DNA from: Prorocentrum cordatum
Taxonomy: Eukaryota > Sar > Dinophyceae > Prorocentrales > Prorocentraceae
Assembly: GCA_963575745.1 (NCBI GenBank)
Contig: CAUYUJ010018879.1
Location: forward strand, 105,001-169,000
DNA length: 64,000 nucleotides
Reading direction: 5' to 3'
Positions 1 to 8,780 of the stretch are shown piece after piece. Under the pieces are notes generated by a model that saw only the letters and a list, made by a program, of their open reading frames with translations, had not been told where the DNA came from and searched no databases. Each line of letters opens with the position of its first letter. Position 1 is the stretch's first letter. The position numbers were made by a program, and so were the translations under genes.

Positions 1-178
1 GGTCTGGCTCCAGAGCTCTGCTCAGTGCGACTGTTTGCAAGAGCGCTGCCTCTGGGGGAGGGACTCCACCCGCTTGAAACAGGCGCCAAAGAACAGCCAA
101 GATCCACTCCATGGGGGGGGAGGGGGGGGGGGGCGGGGGCCCGCGCCGATCGGCAAAACAACGAATAAAAAACGATCA
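1..178. repeat. Dispersed repeat D1, copy 1
   Basis: This segment aligns by eye with 24556-24744. Both contain CTCTGCT, then GACTGTTT, a cluster ending in CTCCATGGGGGG, a poly-G run, then GGCCCGCGCCGATCGG and CAAAACAAC. The two copies are direct repeats with small indels. No coding or element ends were recognised. It may be cut by the window edge. Confidence 0.7.
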
Positions 179-330
179 CAAAGTTCTCACTTGGATTACG
201 TAAGGGATTGGATGGGTCAGCCGAGGTTTCGGCCGGTGCCGCCCCTGGGCGCCTCGAGGTGGGCGCCTCGCGCGCTGGGCTTGTCAGCCGAGGCGTCGCC
301 CGAGGCACCAAAGACAGAGGCCCTCCCGTC

Positions 331-512
331 GGGGGCGCGCAGACATGGGTTAGCGATCCATGGACTCGGCGCGCGGTCGCCGAATCCGTGGATCGGGGGA
401 GGTGCCCTCCCCAAAATGCGGCTGGTGCCGTCTCGCTCGGCGGCGGAGACCCGCGAGTCCCCGTGAGAACGGGACCCGTCGCTGATCCACGCCCCCGATC
501 GACTGATCCAGG
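331..512. repeat. Dispersed repeat D2, copy 1 (uninterrupted)
   Basis: The sequence from GGGGGCGCGC through GATCCACGCCCCC recurs at about 1953-2330 with roughly nine bases in ten identical by eye. This copy is continuous where the second copy carries an F3 element: AGCGA at 352-356 is followed directly by TCCATGG. It therefore serves as the empty site that defines the F3 insertion and its 5-bp target duplication. Confidence 0.8.
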
Positions 513-740
513 AGGGCCCCTCGAGAGCCCCTCGGGAGCCGAGGTGATGATGGTCGGGCTGGAGGCCCGCGCGAACGGAGACCGCGCGTTGAGTTGCAAC
601 GGTCCTCGGGTGCTGCTAACGGGGGTGCGGGGGAAGCAAGAAACGCGGGGGTGAGGACCGTGCACTTTTTTCGTGCAGTGCAAGGGCCGTGAAGGCCCTT
701 CAGGGCCACATTCTCTCGGTCCTCGATCCCCCACGTCTGT

Positions 741-1099
741 AGAGGCCTCACACATGGGGTCGGAGCAGATGAGGTCGGAGAGTCGATCCGCATCGCCGAT
801 CGATGCAAGACCGATGCATATGCGATGCGGCGATGCACCCGCGACGCCAGCGATGCACTGGCGCCGTCGGCGCGGAGACGGTCGGCGATGCGGCGCATCA
901 TCCGACCCCATCTACTCTTAGGTCGGGCATGTCCTCCTAACAGGCGGATGTTGGACGGAAAACAAAATTGAAAAAATCAAACAGAAACCTAAAATAATCG
1001 AAGCTTCCTCCCAGTACTATTCCTTCACTATTCTCGACCACCCCTCCTGTAGAGGGACGTGCCCGACTGAAGCTACTCGGACCCCCATGTGGGAGGCCT
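741..1099. mobile_element. F11 fold-back element, interrupted by F1
   Basis: The left end reads AGAGGCCTC then ATGGGGTCGGAG. The right end is the reverse complement of this (GGGAGGCCT at 1092-1100, CCGACCCCATCTACTC before the insertion). The interior is rich in GATGC and CATCGGCG words, as in the complete copy at 35353-35629. The right arm is split at 918-1070 by an F1 element, giving a nested insertion. Confidence 0.65.
918..1070. mobile_element. F1 MITE (hAT-like), nested in F11
   Basis: The ends are inverted: left GGTCGGGCATGTCCTCC, right GAGGGACGTGCCCGAC, inside a roughly 153-bp AT-richer body. The flanks ATCTACTC (910-917) and AGCTACTC (1071-1078) match at 7 of 8 positions, consistent with an 8-bp target-site duplication. 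It lies in the right arm of the F11 element. It has no coding capacity and is a non-autonomous element. Confidence 0.8.
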
Positions 1100-1171
1100 T
1101 GGGTACATTGCCCCCCCGGGTGCCGTCCGCCAAGGCGTCTTTGACAGCTTTGACGCAGCCTCCCTCACGCT

Positions 1172-1414
1172 CTTTGTGGGGCCCAGAAACGGCAAGGCCG
1201 TGTTTTTCACCGTTTCCAAAAAATGTCCATAGAAAATGGACACGGGAAAAAAACGGCGACCGGAAACGGCAAAAAAACGGCTCCAGGATTGGAACCGGAG
1301 CCGGAACCGGTCAAACAACGGCGACGGAACCGGTAAAAAAACGGCGGAACCGGCAAGAAAACGGCAAAACGAAACGGTAAAAAAGCGGCCCTGTCGTTTC
1401 CAGGGCCCACTAAG
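1172..1414. mobile_element. F4 MITE, copy 1, perfect 8-bp target duplication
   Basis: The element opens with CTTTGTGGGGCCC and closes with the inverse GGGCCCACTAAG. CTCACGCT occurs immediately outside both ends (1164-1171 and 1415-1422), an exact 8-bp duplication as made by hAT-type transposases. The interior is built from ACGGC/ACCGG words (CGGAACCGG, AAACGGC). The second copy is at 8781-9030. Confidence 0.85.
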
Positions 1415-1559
1415 CTCACGCTGCGCTGCCGCGCTGGCACGGCGGCGATGCCAGCAGCGCTGCCGCGGGACGCGCACGCGACGGGGCCGCGGAGGCGCAG
1501 GACGGGGACGCGGATGGCGGGGACTGGGAGCGAGGCGGAGCACGAAGCGCAGGACGGCG

Positions 1560-1765
1560 ACGCCGCCGCCGCCAGCGACGAGTCCGCCCTCGTCCTCGTC
1601 CGCCTCGTCCTCCTCGTCCTCCTCGTCGTCCTCGTCCTAGTCCTCCTGGTCCTCCTCGTCGTCGTCGTCGTGGCCATGAAGGTCGTCGTCGTCGTCGTCG
1701 TCGCCGCCGTTGCCGTCGCCGTCGCCGTCGCCGTCGGCGTCGCCGTCGTCGTCGCCGTCGTCGAT
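1560..1765. repeat. CGT/CCT trinucleotide array
   Basis: The array mixes CGCCGC, CCTCGT, then CGT and GCCGTC repeats. Open frames through it give only Val/Leu, Ala/Val or Asp-rich runs and are not treated as genes. Confidence 0.9.
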
Positions 1766-1952
1766 CGGAGAGGTTGCCGCAGCGGGGCGGCGCGCGCGCT
1801 GACCTGGACGAGCAGCGCGGAGGTCACGATTCCGCTCTGCAGCGACAGGCCCAGGATCCTTTCGCCCGGGGGAGGGCCGCGGGGCCGGGCCCGCGCCGAA
1901 CCGGGCCCTCTGACGCAGAAGGGCCGGGGAGGGATCCCGCGACCCACAAAAA

Positions 1953-2330
1953 ATCGGGGGCGCGCAAACATGGATTAGCGATGATGGACATGTTTTCCAC
2001 CACCACCACCAGGAAGTTGGAGGGAGAGGGGGTCCTCCTCCTTCTCCTCCTCCTCCACCACCTCCTCCTCCTCCTCCTCTTCGTCCTCCTCCTCCTCCTC
2101 CTCGTCCTCCTCCTTCCTCCCTCCAATTTATGGCGGTGGTGGTGGAAAACAGGCACATCAAGCAATCCATGGATTTGGCGCGCGGTCGCCGAATCCGTGG
2201 ATCGGGGGAGGTGCCCTCCCCAAAATGCGGCTGGTGCTGTCTCGCTCGGCGGCGGAGATCCGCGAGTCCCCACGGGACCGGGACCCGCCGCTAATCCACG
2301 CCCCCTCGATCCGTGTTTGCGATCGACTGC
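1953..2330. repeat. Dispersed repeat D2, copy 2 (interrupted by F3)
   Basis: Homologous to 331-512 on both sides of an F3 insertion. The left part ends GGATTAGCGA and the right part resumes with AGCAATCCATGGA. Removing the F3 element plus one target copy restores the order seen in the uninterrupted copy. Confidence 0.8.
1982..2160. mobile_element. F3 pyrimidine-cargo MITE, copy 1
   Basis: The left end is TGATGGACATGTTTTCC followed by ACCACCACCA and GTTGGAGGGAGAGG. The right end is its inverse (GGTGGTGGAAAACAGGCACATCA). The interior is a roughly 90-bp TCC array on the plus strand. The flanks AGCGA (1977-1981) and AGCAA (2161-2165) are a near-perfect 5-bp target duplication, and the empty site is at 352-357. 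No gene inside. Confidence 0.85.
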
Positions 2331-2489
2331 AAAAACCCGTGAGCGTTTCGGATGGGCAAGCGCCGACGGGGGTGCCCACAAAACACGCTCGAATCACCAG
2401 AACGCTCGATCGACGACGGCGGGGCGAGCTCGTGCCGCCCCTTCGGGGGCGTTTTTTTGCCCCTCCCCCCTCCCCCTATAGTAAGGGGT

Positions 2490-2658
2490 AAAGGGGCCCT
2501 GGGACACACAAATAGATAGACACAAATAACAGGATTCCCCACATATTCTCCCATATTTTCTGGCTCTTCGTCTTCCCCCCCACTTCCCATCTTTTCCCCT
2601 ACGCTTTTTTTCCTGGGAGTCGACGATCACTCGTGCCTGTGTGCCTCGTTCCCCCCTC
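2490..2658 (+). mobile_element. F2 MITE, divergent copy
   Basis: It opens with AAAGGGGCCCTGGGACACAC and contains CCCATATTTTCTGG, CTTCCCCCCCACTTCCCAT, GTCGACGATCA and GTGCCTGTGTG in the order of the other six F2 copies. It is more diverged and no clear target duplication is seen. The end is uncertain by about 20 bp. Confidence 0.7.
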
Positions 2659-2793
2659 CCCCCTGGCAGGCCTGGGCGGGCGAGGGCGGAAGACGGCGGC
2701 AGCGCCGAGAGGCCGGCCCTCTGTCGTGGGGGAGGTGGGGGCGCGGGGGACCCGCGCCTTCCCGACGACGCGCGGGGGGGGTCGAGGGGCAAC

Positions 2794-2922
2794 TTGCCAT
2801 CGCTCGGCCGTCCATCCCCCGTGCATTGTTCGGTTTCGTGCGTGGCTGTTTGCTCGATGGCCCAGGATGCTCCTCGATGGCCCTCGCCGAGAAAAGCAAA
2901 GCACACGCCCCAGCGATGCCAC
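2794..2922. mobile_element. F6 MITE, copy 1
   Basis: The left end is TTGCCATCGCTCGGCCGTCC. The right end is inverted (CACGCCCCAGCGATGCCAC). GGCAAC stands on both sides (2788-2793, 2923-2928), a possible 6-bp target duplication. The core contains TTTCGTGCGTGGC and AGGATGCTCCTCGATGG. Related copies are at 9452, 13546 and 19609. Confidence 0.65.
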
Positions 2923-2954
2923 GGCAACGACAGGGGAGGGACAACAACCTGCAG

Positions 2955-3050
2955 CACCTAAACTTTCGACGGTCCGCGCGGGTGTCTTGGACTCGCGCCA
3001 AAACCCGGAGCTCCGACATCGTGCTTGTTTCAAGACGGGGTCCCCAGGAG
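2955..3050. repeat. Dispersed repeat D3 (also at 8530-8620)
   Basis: GGTCCGCGCGGGTGTCTTGGA followed by TCGCGC, then a TGTTTCAA-ACGGGGTCCCCAG stretch. The same order occurs at 8530-8620. It resembles a diverged half of the F10 end. Confidence 0.55.
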
Positions 3051-3059
3051 TGAGGGGCA

Positions 3060-3236
3060 ACGACAGGGGGGGGGGGGACTGGCACAGGGGGGGGGGGCCT
3101 CGACCTGGACTCGGCGATACATCGGCGATTGGCCCCCGAGAGTGCGTCCGCGCCCTCCTGTGCAGGTCGGGGCTGTCGGGCCCCCATCGGCGATCCGTGG
3201 GCGATCGGGGACGCATCCCCCCTGTGCCCATCCCCC
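3060..3236. repeat. Dispersed repeat D4, copy 1
   Basis: CGACCTGGACTCGGCGATACATCGGCG then GTGCGTCCGCGC and a GGGCGATCGGGGACGCATCCCC end. Similar blocks with TCGACCC, CGGCGAT and CGATCAGTGGGCGATTGGGG-like words occur at 11205-11336, 39900-40085 and 42640-42770. No coding content recognised. Confidence 0.5.
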
Positions 3237-3239
3237 CTA

Positions 3240-3404
3240 CACCCTGCGAAATGCTTAAGAAATCATGGGTTAAGAAATTCATAGTCTCAGAACTTGAATA
3301 AAAACCCAGAATGTCTATTCAAATCTTAGGATTTACATTGAAACATTAAGAATAATCGAGACTCTGGCCGAAAACTTGGGTTTTCTTAAGCATCGCCTAA
3401 GGTG
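3240..3404. mobile_element. F5 MITE, copy 1, 165 bp, TA-flanked
   Basis: The ends are CACCCTGCGAAATGCTTAAG and, inverted, CTTAAGCATCGCCTAAGGTG. TA flanks each end (3238-3239 and 3405-3406). The body is AT-rich against GC-rich surroundings. The copy at 36589-36753 has identical length and about 93% visible identity. Confidence 0.8.
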
Positions 3405-3409
3405 TATCG

Positions 3410-4260
3410 CTGCCCCCGAGGGGCAGTGGCTGGACGGCACTCTTTGGGGCCCAGCTCGGGGATGCCCCCTGGGGGGGGGGGGCGACGTCCCTCGACGCAG
3501 GGGCGCGTCAGACAACGGGGGTGTCTCTCCGACGCCCGCTGCGTCTCAAGACGGCCAGCGCCTCGCAGGAGAGGGCCGGGGAGCGCTGTTGTCACCCCCC
3601 TCCTCGGGGGAGAAAATCACGTTGGGCGGCCCCTGGAAGAGGGGGTCACCAGCTTCAAGCTGGATTCGCTCCCTGACCCCATCCTGGGCGAAACCCCCTC
3701 TGCGAACTCCCGAACTCACCTCATCCGCCGCCCCTGCAGAGGAAGTGTAATTCCTGTGCCCCCACAACCTCCCAAGAGCCCACTGGCGGGGGGGGACAAC
3801 AGAAACGCCACGGAATCATCAGAAACGCCGAAAACCGCGATCGACGACGACGGAGCGAAATCCCACCAGCCCTCTGGGCGGAGTCGGTCTGCAGCGCTTC
3901 CTCTTCCAACCCCCTTCTCCCCCATTGGGTTATGTTGTTCCCATCGTGCTTCAGGACTGCATCCCAGAATTCAGTCAGAGCAGCCCGAAAAGAATCGAAG
4001 CAGTGTCTGCCCGACACGCCGGCGAAATGCCCATCGAACATCGCCTCCCATGGCCCGACACGTGAAAACCGCCCAGTTGGGATGCCTGCTGGGGTGCTCG
4101 AACATTCTGTCGGGCGATCAAGGCTACAAGGAAATTGGAGCATCCCAACCCTTGGGGGAGGGGCTCCCATCCCCCCTCCCCCCTGGGTCTGGACGGGTGG
4201 GTGTCGCGAGGCGTCCTGCGGTCGTCCCCTCTGGACCCGAGATGGCTCCAAGGGCTCCAG
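3410..4260. other. Intergenic, no gene recognised
   Basis: GC-rich single-copy-looking sequence. Open frames here have shadow-like composition (Pro, Arg, Gly, Ser) with no domain motif on either strand. I see no element ends. Confidence 0.5.
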
Positions 4261-4263
4261 ATG

Positions 4264-4424
4264 CAGTCGGGGCTAAATGGCGAGGACACCCGACCTGAGA
4301 GGACACAGGACCCTTCCGAGGGCCACTCTGCCACAGGAATGCAGGAAGGCACGGGTCGCGAACACACAGGACACAAGGGGTGCGCTCGATCTGGCAGGGT
4401 CGACCTACTAGTCAGCCTCGACTG
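4264..4424. mobile_element. F7 element (TA-flanked), copy 1
   Basis: It runs from CAGTCGGGGCTAAATGG to CAGCCTCGACTG and is followed by TA. The interior GGACACAGGACCCTTCCGAG, CCACAGGAAT and GGCAGGGTCGACCTACTA is shared with 21852-22004 and 23299-23451. CAGT ends beside TA suggest a Tc1/mariner-type non-autonomous element. Confidence 0.65.
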
Positions 4425-4454
4425 TAGCCCAAGCTGGCCTCGAAAACTATCATG

Positions 4455-4632
4455 TCGGGCGGCGAACCCGGGGGGAAGTGAGGAAGGGCGGGCCTCCTCA
4501 GAAGGCTCGGAGGTCCCCCGGCCCTCCGAGAAGCCTTCTGAGCCCTCCCCGAAGACAGGGAGAACCTCTCAGAAGGCACGTGGGCTTCCGAGAAGCCCCG
4601 CCGCCTCCAGGGGAAGGCCATCTCCTTCTCGC
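4455..4632. repeat. Dispersed repeat D5, copy 1
   Basis: GGGGGAAGTGAG, CCTCCTCAGAAGG, GCCCTCCCCGAAGACAG and CTTCCGAGAAGCCCCGCCGCC in order. It matches 22815-23020 and, over its right half, 31483-31585. Repeated CTTCTGAGA words allow fold-back. F9 sits in its right end. Confidence 0.6.
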
Positions 4633-4640
4633 TTCCTTTG

Positions 4641-4867
4641 AGCAGGGACCGACCGTCCCGGCATTCCCACAGTCCTACCACGAAATTTTCTTTGAACCCA
4701 AGCATGTTCTTATAACAAAAGCAATGCTCTTATAGCATAAGCCCGATGTGATAAAACAAGACAGCCTCCGCCAGAAATGCTCTGAGAACATTTCGTGGAA
4801 ACCACACAAGGTTCTTAGAACATTGTTTGGTAGGGCTATAGGCGAGCCAGGACGCTTCGCCACTGCT
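4641..4867. mobile_element. F9 MITE, copy 1, 227 bp
   Basis: The left end AGCAGGGACCGACCGTC faces an imperfect inverse GACGCTTCGCCACTGCT (12 of 17 matching). The body holds GTTCTTATAAC and GTTCTTAGAAC-type palindromes. CGCTTCC stands on both sides (4630-4636, 4868-4874), a likely target duplication. The second copy, 18682-18908, has the same length. Confidence 0.65.
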
Positions 4868-4986
4868 CGCTTCCCCCCCGCCCCGCTGGCCATGATGGCC
4901 TCCAGCATGCCCTCCGAGCGGAGCCGGGGCCGCATCGGAGCGGCTGCACTGAGACGGGGTCTGAGCCCACCGAGCGGTCGGGAAGA

Positions 4987-5150
4987 CTCCTGTTCCTCCT
5001 CCTCCTCCTCCTCCTCCTCCTCCTCCTCCTCCTCCCAATCCCCTCCTATTCCTCCTATTCCTCCTATTCCTCCTCCTCCTCCCCCTCTTCCTCCTCCTCG
5101 TCCTCCTCCTCCGCCTCCTCCTCCTCCTCCGCCTTCTCCTCCTCCTCCCG
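4987..5150. repeat. TCC array
   Basis: Pure then imperfect CCT/TCC repeats with CCTATT interruptions. Frames through it encode poly-Ser, poly-Pro or poly-Glu only. Confidence 0.95.
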
Positions 5151-5680
5151 TCCTGTTCACGTGCTGCAAGCCTTCCATGGCCCTGAAGGAGTCGATCTTC
5201 CCGGCCTCCACCTGCGAGATCTATCAGCATAAGGTTCGCAATCATATATGTACACATTTGTATGTATATATACATACATATATATATGTGTGTAGACATG
5301 GGTGAAGGATAAGGTGAGATGAAAGCGCAGTGCAAAAGGAGGTCGATGATGGAGCAGCAGCTCTGCAGAGGTCTGACAGATCGGCACTACTGGAAGCAAA
5401 TTCGATAGGGATGTCCAACCTCAAGCCCGGCACCAGAGCGCCCAAGCTTTCCCGACGCGAAAGCGCACGGTGCGAGTGATCCCAGAGGTCGCGATGGTTG
5501 AGGTGCAGAACCAAGAGGGAGGTCGAGAAGGAAGGCAGCATCTGAGAAGGTATGAGAAGGCGGGGCGGAAGAGGGGATGGGAGTGGTGCAGTGATCGAGG
5601 GGAGGAGGGGAGGGATACAGGGGGAGGGGGGATGGATGATGGAGGGGATACGGCAACGAGTGTGGAGGAGGCCCCACCTT
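5150..5680. other. Intergenic, includes short TATATA tract
   Basis: An alternating purine-pyrimidine tract (TATATATACATACATATATA near 5268-5287) is followed by ordinary sequence. No domain or splice-bounded exon was recognised. Confidence 0.5.
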
Positions 5681-5893
5681 GTCTCTCTCTCTCTCTCTCT
5701 CTTGCTCTCTCTATCTCTGTATCGCTGTTTCTCTCTCACTCTCAATTTCTCCTCTCTCTCTCTCGTGTTCTCTCTCTCTCTCTCTCTCTCCCCCTCTATC
5801 TCTCTCTCTCTCTCCCTCTCTCTATCTCTCTCTCTCTCTCTTTGTTCTCTCTCTCTCTCTCTCCCTCTCTCTCTCTCTCGTTCTCTATTTCTC
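5681..5893. repeat. CT dinucleotide array
   Basis: About 210 bp of TCTCTC with scattered changes. All open frames through it are Ser-Leu or Arg-Glu low complexity. Confidence 0.95.
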
Positions 5894-5939
5894 TCTTTAT
5901 ATGTACACACCCCTGTATACACATGTATCGCTGTGAATG

Positions 5940-6648
5940 TCCTTCGTCTTCGGTCCTCTCATTGACGCCCAACAGCCGCTTCACAGCATCGTCCTGCACT
6001 TGCGTCTCGTCTTCCTCCAACTACCCAGTATTGTCCACCACCTCGGCCTTGTGCTCCTCGTCCTGAACCTCATCGTCCTCCTATCCGTTCGTCCTGTCCC
6101 TCGCCCTTCTCACCACCTCGTGCTGCTCCTACCCTATCGTGCCCTGCTATTGCGCCCGCTCCACATCCTCGTCCACATCCTCCTACACCCTCATCCACCG
6201 CATGGTCAACGTCGTCTACTCCGATGTCCTCCCCTGGCCCGGCCTCGTCATCCTCCTTCTCCTCCTCCACCTCCTCCTCCTCATCCTTCTCCACCTGAAC
6301 CTCCTCCTCCACCTGAACCTGCTCCTCCGCCTGCTCCTGCTTCCTCACCGCCCCTCCTGCTCCCCATGCTCGTTCTCCACCCCGTCCTCCTCATGCTTCT
6401 CCTCCTCCTCCTCCTCCTCTTCCTCCTCCTCCCAGGGGGGCCCAGCGCGGATCCAAGAAATCCGCGCCGCGCGCCACAGGCAGCGGGGGGAGGGGGGCTA
6501 GCGCAAATGCCGCTTGTTCTTCTTCGAGCTACGCAAGGCACACCACAGACAGGCACTCCAACATGCTTATGCACTGCCACTTGCCATCCCTACCCCCATC
6601 CTCCTCCCCCTCCTCCTCCTCCTCCTCCTCCTCCTCCTCCTCCTCCTC
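5940..6648. repeat. Pyrimidine-rich tract with TCC arrays
   Basis: Long C/T-biased sequence with TCC arrays near 6255-6432 and 6598-6648. It holds a short F10-like end (GCGCGGATCCAAGAAATCCG near 6446-6465). The apparent Leu/Ser/Pro-rich reading frames follow the base bias. The last array stops exactly at the relict spliced leader. Confidence 0.75.
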
Positions 6649-6663
6649 CCATTTTGGCTCAAG
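6649..6663 (+). other. Relict dinoflagellate spliced-leader sequence
   Basis: CCATTTTGGCTCAAG is identical to the last 15 nt of the 22-nt dinoflagellate trans-spliced leader, ending at the AAG where the leader joins an mRNA body. A chance match of 15 bases is expected at about 1e-4 in a window this size. The first seven leader bases are absent, replaced by TCC repeats. Genomic leaders fused to a transcript body are the known mark of reverse-transcribed mRNAs put back into dinoflagellate chromosomes. An ORF starts 34 bases downstream. Confidence 0.85.
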
Positions 6664-6697
6664 CGATCGCATTGGCCGCCGCCGTCCGCCCCGCGCG

Positions 6698-7396
6698 ATG
6701 GCTCGGCCTAGAGGGGCCCCCTCGGCTGCGGTGGACGGCGTCGCCCTGCTGGCGGCCGCCGTCCGCGCCGCTGTGGAGGCGAAGGCGCCGCGCCGCACTG
6801 TGGCGGCGGTGGCTGGCGCTGTGGCGGCGGTCGCGCTCCGTGCGCGGACCGCGCCACCCGCGCCGCCGCCCGCCGCTGGTGCTGCGCGCGCCGAGGATGC
6901 GGATGCGCCCCCGCGCAGCTCCGCCGCGAAGGTCGAGCGCCGCCGACGCCGCCGCCAGCGCCTTGCGGCGCGGCGGGCGGCGGAGCGCGGCGGGGCGGCC
7001 AACGCGGCCGACGCTGGGCGTGGAGGCGCTGCTGACGGTGCCGCCGCCGCTGCTGGCCTCGAGCTCGTGCAGCTCCCCATGGTCGTCGACGTCGTCGACG
7101 ATGAGTGGGCTGACGAGCTGCCGCCGCGCCGTGCGCGGAGGCAGCTGCGGCGCACCGACACGGTGGCGGCGGAGGACCCGCGTCCTCCTGCCGCCGCCGT
7201 GGCCGCTGCGGCGGCGGGCTGCGGCGGCGCGGCGGGCATAAAGGCGTTCCTCGAGGAGGCCTTCGCCGCGGGCGTGTCCCCCGCCGACGCCGCGGCCCTG
7301 GCTGCTGGGGGCCTCCTTCCGCGTGATGGTCCACGCGGCGGTGGTCCGGGGCCCGGGGCGGCCGGCCGCGGGAGGAGCAGCGGGGGGGGGCGGTAG
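6698..7396 (+). CDS. Putative retrocopied ORF behind relict spliced leader
   Basis: This 232-residue frame starts at the first ATG after the relict leader (5' leader of 34 nt) and stays open through very GC-rich sequence. Residues 1-60 are Ala/Val/Arg-rich (start MARPRGAPSAAVDGVALLAA). A basic run near 80-95 (KVERRRRRRQRLAARRAAER) resembles a nuclear-targeting or nucleic-acid-binding patch. Near 125-150 there is an acidic stretch with VVDVVDDEWADELPPRRARR. Near 180-205 a helix-like block, GIKAFLEEAFAAGVSPADAA, is followed by a Gly/Pro/Arg tail. I recognise no enzyme. The composition suggests a retroelement-associated or unknown dinoflagellate protein. The position just after the leader supports a transcript-derived, intron-free copy. 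Whether it is expressed cannot be judged; GC bias alone lengthens open frames here and both strands have long ones. Confidence 0.5.
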   Translation: MARPRGAPSAAVDGVALLAAAVRAAVEAKAPRRTVAAVAGAVAAVALRARTAPPAPPPAAGAARAEDADAPPRSSAAKVERRRRRRQRLAARRAAERGGAANAADAGRGGAADGAAAAAGLELVQLPMVVDVVDDEWADELPPRRARRQLRRTDTVAAEDPRPPAAAVAAAAAGCGGAAGIKAFLEEAFAAGVSPADAAALAAGGLLPRDGPRGGGPGPGAAGRGRSSGGGR

Positions 7397-7490
7397 GGGC
7401 CTCGCCGCTACGCGCGCAGGGCCCTCGCCCCTTCCCCCTCCCGCGGACATCGTGGTGCTCGTCGGCATGGTCGTGCTCGTCATCACGGTC

Positions 7491-7533
7491 GGGGGTCCTG
7501 CCCCGTCAGGACCCCCGTGAGGCAGGACCCCCG
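7491..7533. repeat. Hairpin with GGGGGTCCTGCC arms
   Basis: GGGGGTCCTGCCCCGTCAGG then ACCCCCGTGAGGCAGGACCCCC can fold on itself. It lies about 95 bp past the stop of the putative retrocopy. No T-run follows, and its role is unknown. Confidence 0.5.
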
Positions 7534-7610
7534 TGCGCCCGCACGCTGTGAGCGCTGCGCGCGGCTTCGCGGGGAGGGGGCAACCGTCTCCCCTCTCTAT
7601 GGCTCCGTTG

Positions 7611-7772
7611 ATCTCCTCCTTCCTCCTCCTCCCACCTCCCCCTTCTCTCCTCTTCCATCTCCTCCTCCTCCTCCTGCCCCTTCTCCTCCTCCTCCTCCTC
7701 TTCCTCCTCCTCCTATCCTCCTCCCCCTCTATCCCCTCCTCCTCCTCCTCCTCCTCCTCCTCTTCCTGCCCA
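7611..7772. repeat. TCC array
   Basis: Imperfect TCC/CCT repeats, with only low-complexity translations. Confidence 0.9.
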
Positions 7773-8006
7773 CTGCGCCGTCGGAGTCGGAGACGTACTG
7801 ACCCTGGACGATGCAAACCCGGGCCAGTCGGGCCCTGCAAGATCATGCGGGATCCTGCGATAGACAAGCGCGTTCCACTACTCGCAAAGGGCCTGGATCC
7901 GCCGCAGGGCATTTACGATATATTACACAAAGGCAGACGCATGGTTTTCAGGACGTTTGCGAGTAAGTATGCACTTTGCTAGTCTATGAACGCGCTCGGC
8001 GATGAG

Positions 8007-8175
8007 AAGAAACAAAAACATAAACATGAAATGTTGGCGCTCCGCGCGGACTTCTTGGATCTGCACTGGACCCCCCTCGCTGGCGCGCGGAGGCACCGCA
8101 GGGGAGCCCAGGCGCCGATCCAAGAAATCCGCGCGGAGCGCCGAAAATTTATGTTGATGGCGTTTTTCCCGTTCG
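8007..8175. mobile_element. F10 element, copy 1
   Basis: The left arm contains AAACATAAACATG then GGCGCTCCGCGCGGACTTCT and TGGATC. The right arm is its inverse (GATCCAAGAAATCCGCGCGG, AGCGCC, TTTATGTTGATGG). The long imperfect terminal inverted repeat (about 55 bp) with a short GC-rich middle is MULE- or fold-back-like. Other copies: 23465, 43342, 44611. Confidence 0.7.
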
Positions 8176-8304
8176 AATCCTGCAAGAACCTTCAGGATCC
8201 TACACGCAAGCCCGGGTCGGAGCAACCCTGGCCCTACAGGATCCTGCAAAATCCGGCGCTCTGACTGACCCCCGCTTGCACTGGCCCCACTCTCTTGAGC
8301 GCCG
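8171..8304. repeat. Dispersed repeat D6 (BamHI/PstI-palindrome type), copy 1
   Basis: Words GGATCCT, AGCCCGGGTC, CCTGGCCCT and ACAGGATCCTGCA are followed by TGACCCCCGCTTGCA and CTCTTGAGCG. The same order recurs at 19322, 29101, 30168 and 53833. It overlaps the F10 end by a few bases. GTTCGAATCC here mimics a tRNA T-arm but has no cloverleaf. Confidence 0.6.
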
Positions 8305-8780
8305 ACGGAGCTGTAGCCGCCTCCTGCCGGGCTTCCCGGATCGCATCGTCCAACACCAGGCGGTCTTTCTTCCGCCTCTTGTGGCTCTCCTGAAAGAGTA
8401 GACTGCAAAAAACATGAACATCTCGAGGAACGAAACACTTCGGAAGGAGCAGATCGTGCGACGGAGGCAAAAGCGTGCGATGCACATTCTTGCTCTCTCC
8501 GGTGAGGGACAACGAACTGCAATACATCATCATTCGAGGGTCCGCGCGGGTGTCTTGGATTCGCGCTACAACCCCAAGATCCGATGTCGTGATTGTTTCA
8601 ACACGGGGTCCCCAGAGGTCTCGACCCATTCCACGGGGGCCAAGCGCGGATACATGGTCCGTGCGGACCGTCGACAGTTTGTGTTTACGCGGTCTGCTCG
8701 CTCGTCGGGCAGGAGGGGATCGCTGCTCGCCCGCTGGGCTGGAAACCTGTGCTGGCAAGGGAGACCGAAGATCGCTAGCG

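Noticed and set aside
5937-7241. 434-residue plus-strand frame
   Set aside because: C/T bias and TCC arrays give Leu/Pro/Ser runs; it also overlaps the leader-linked ORF in another frame.
6659-7912. 417-residue minus-strand frame opposite the leader-linked ORF
   Set aside because: Arg/Gly/Ala shadow of GC-rich DNA plus a GGA array; no motif and wrong strand relative to the leader.
8165-8185. tRNA T-arm-like GTTCGAATCC
   Set aside because: No acceptor, D or anticodon stem around it; part of repeat D6.
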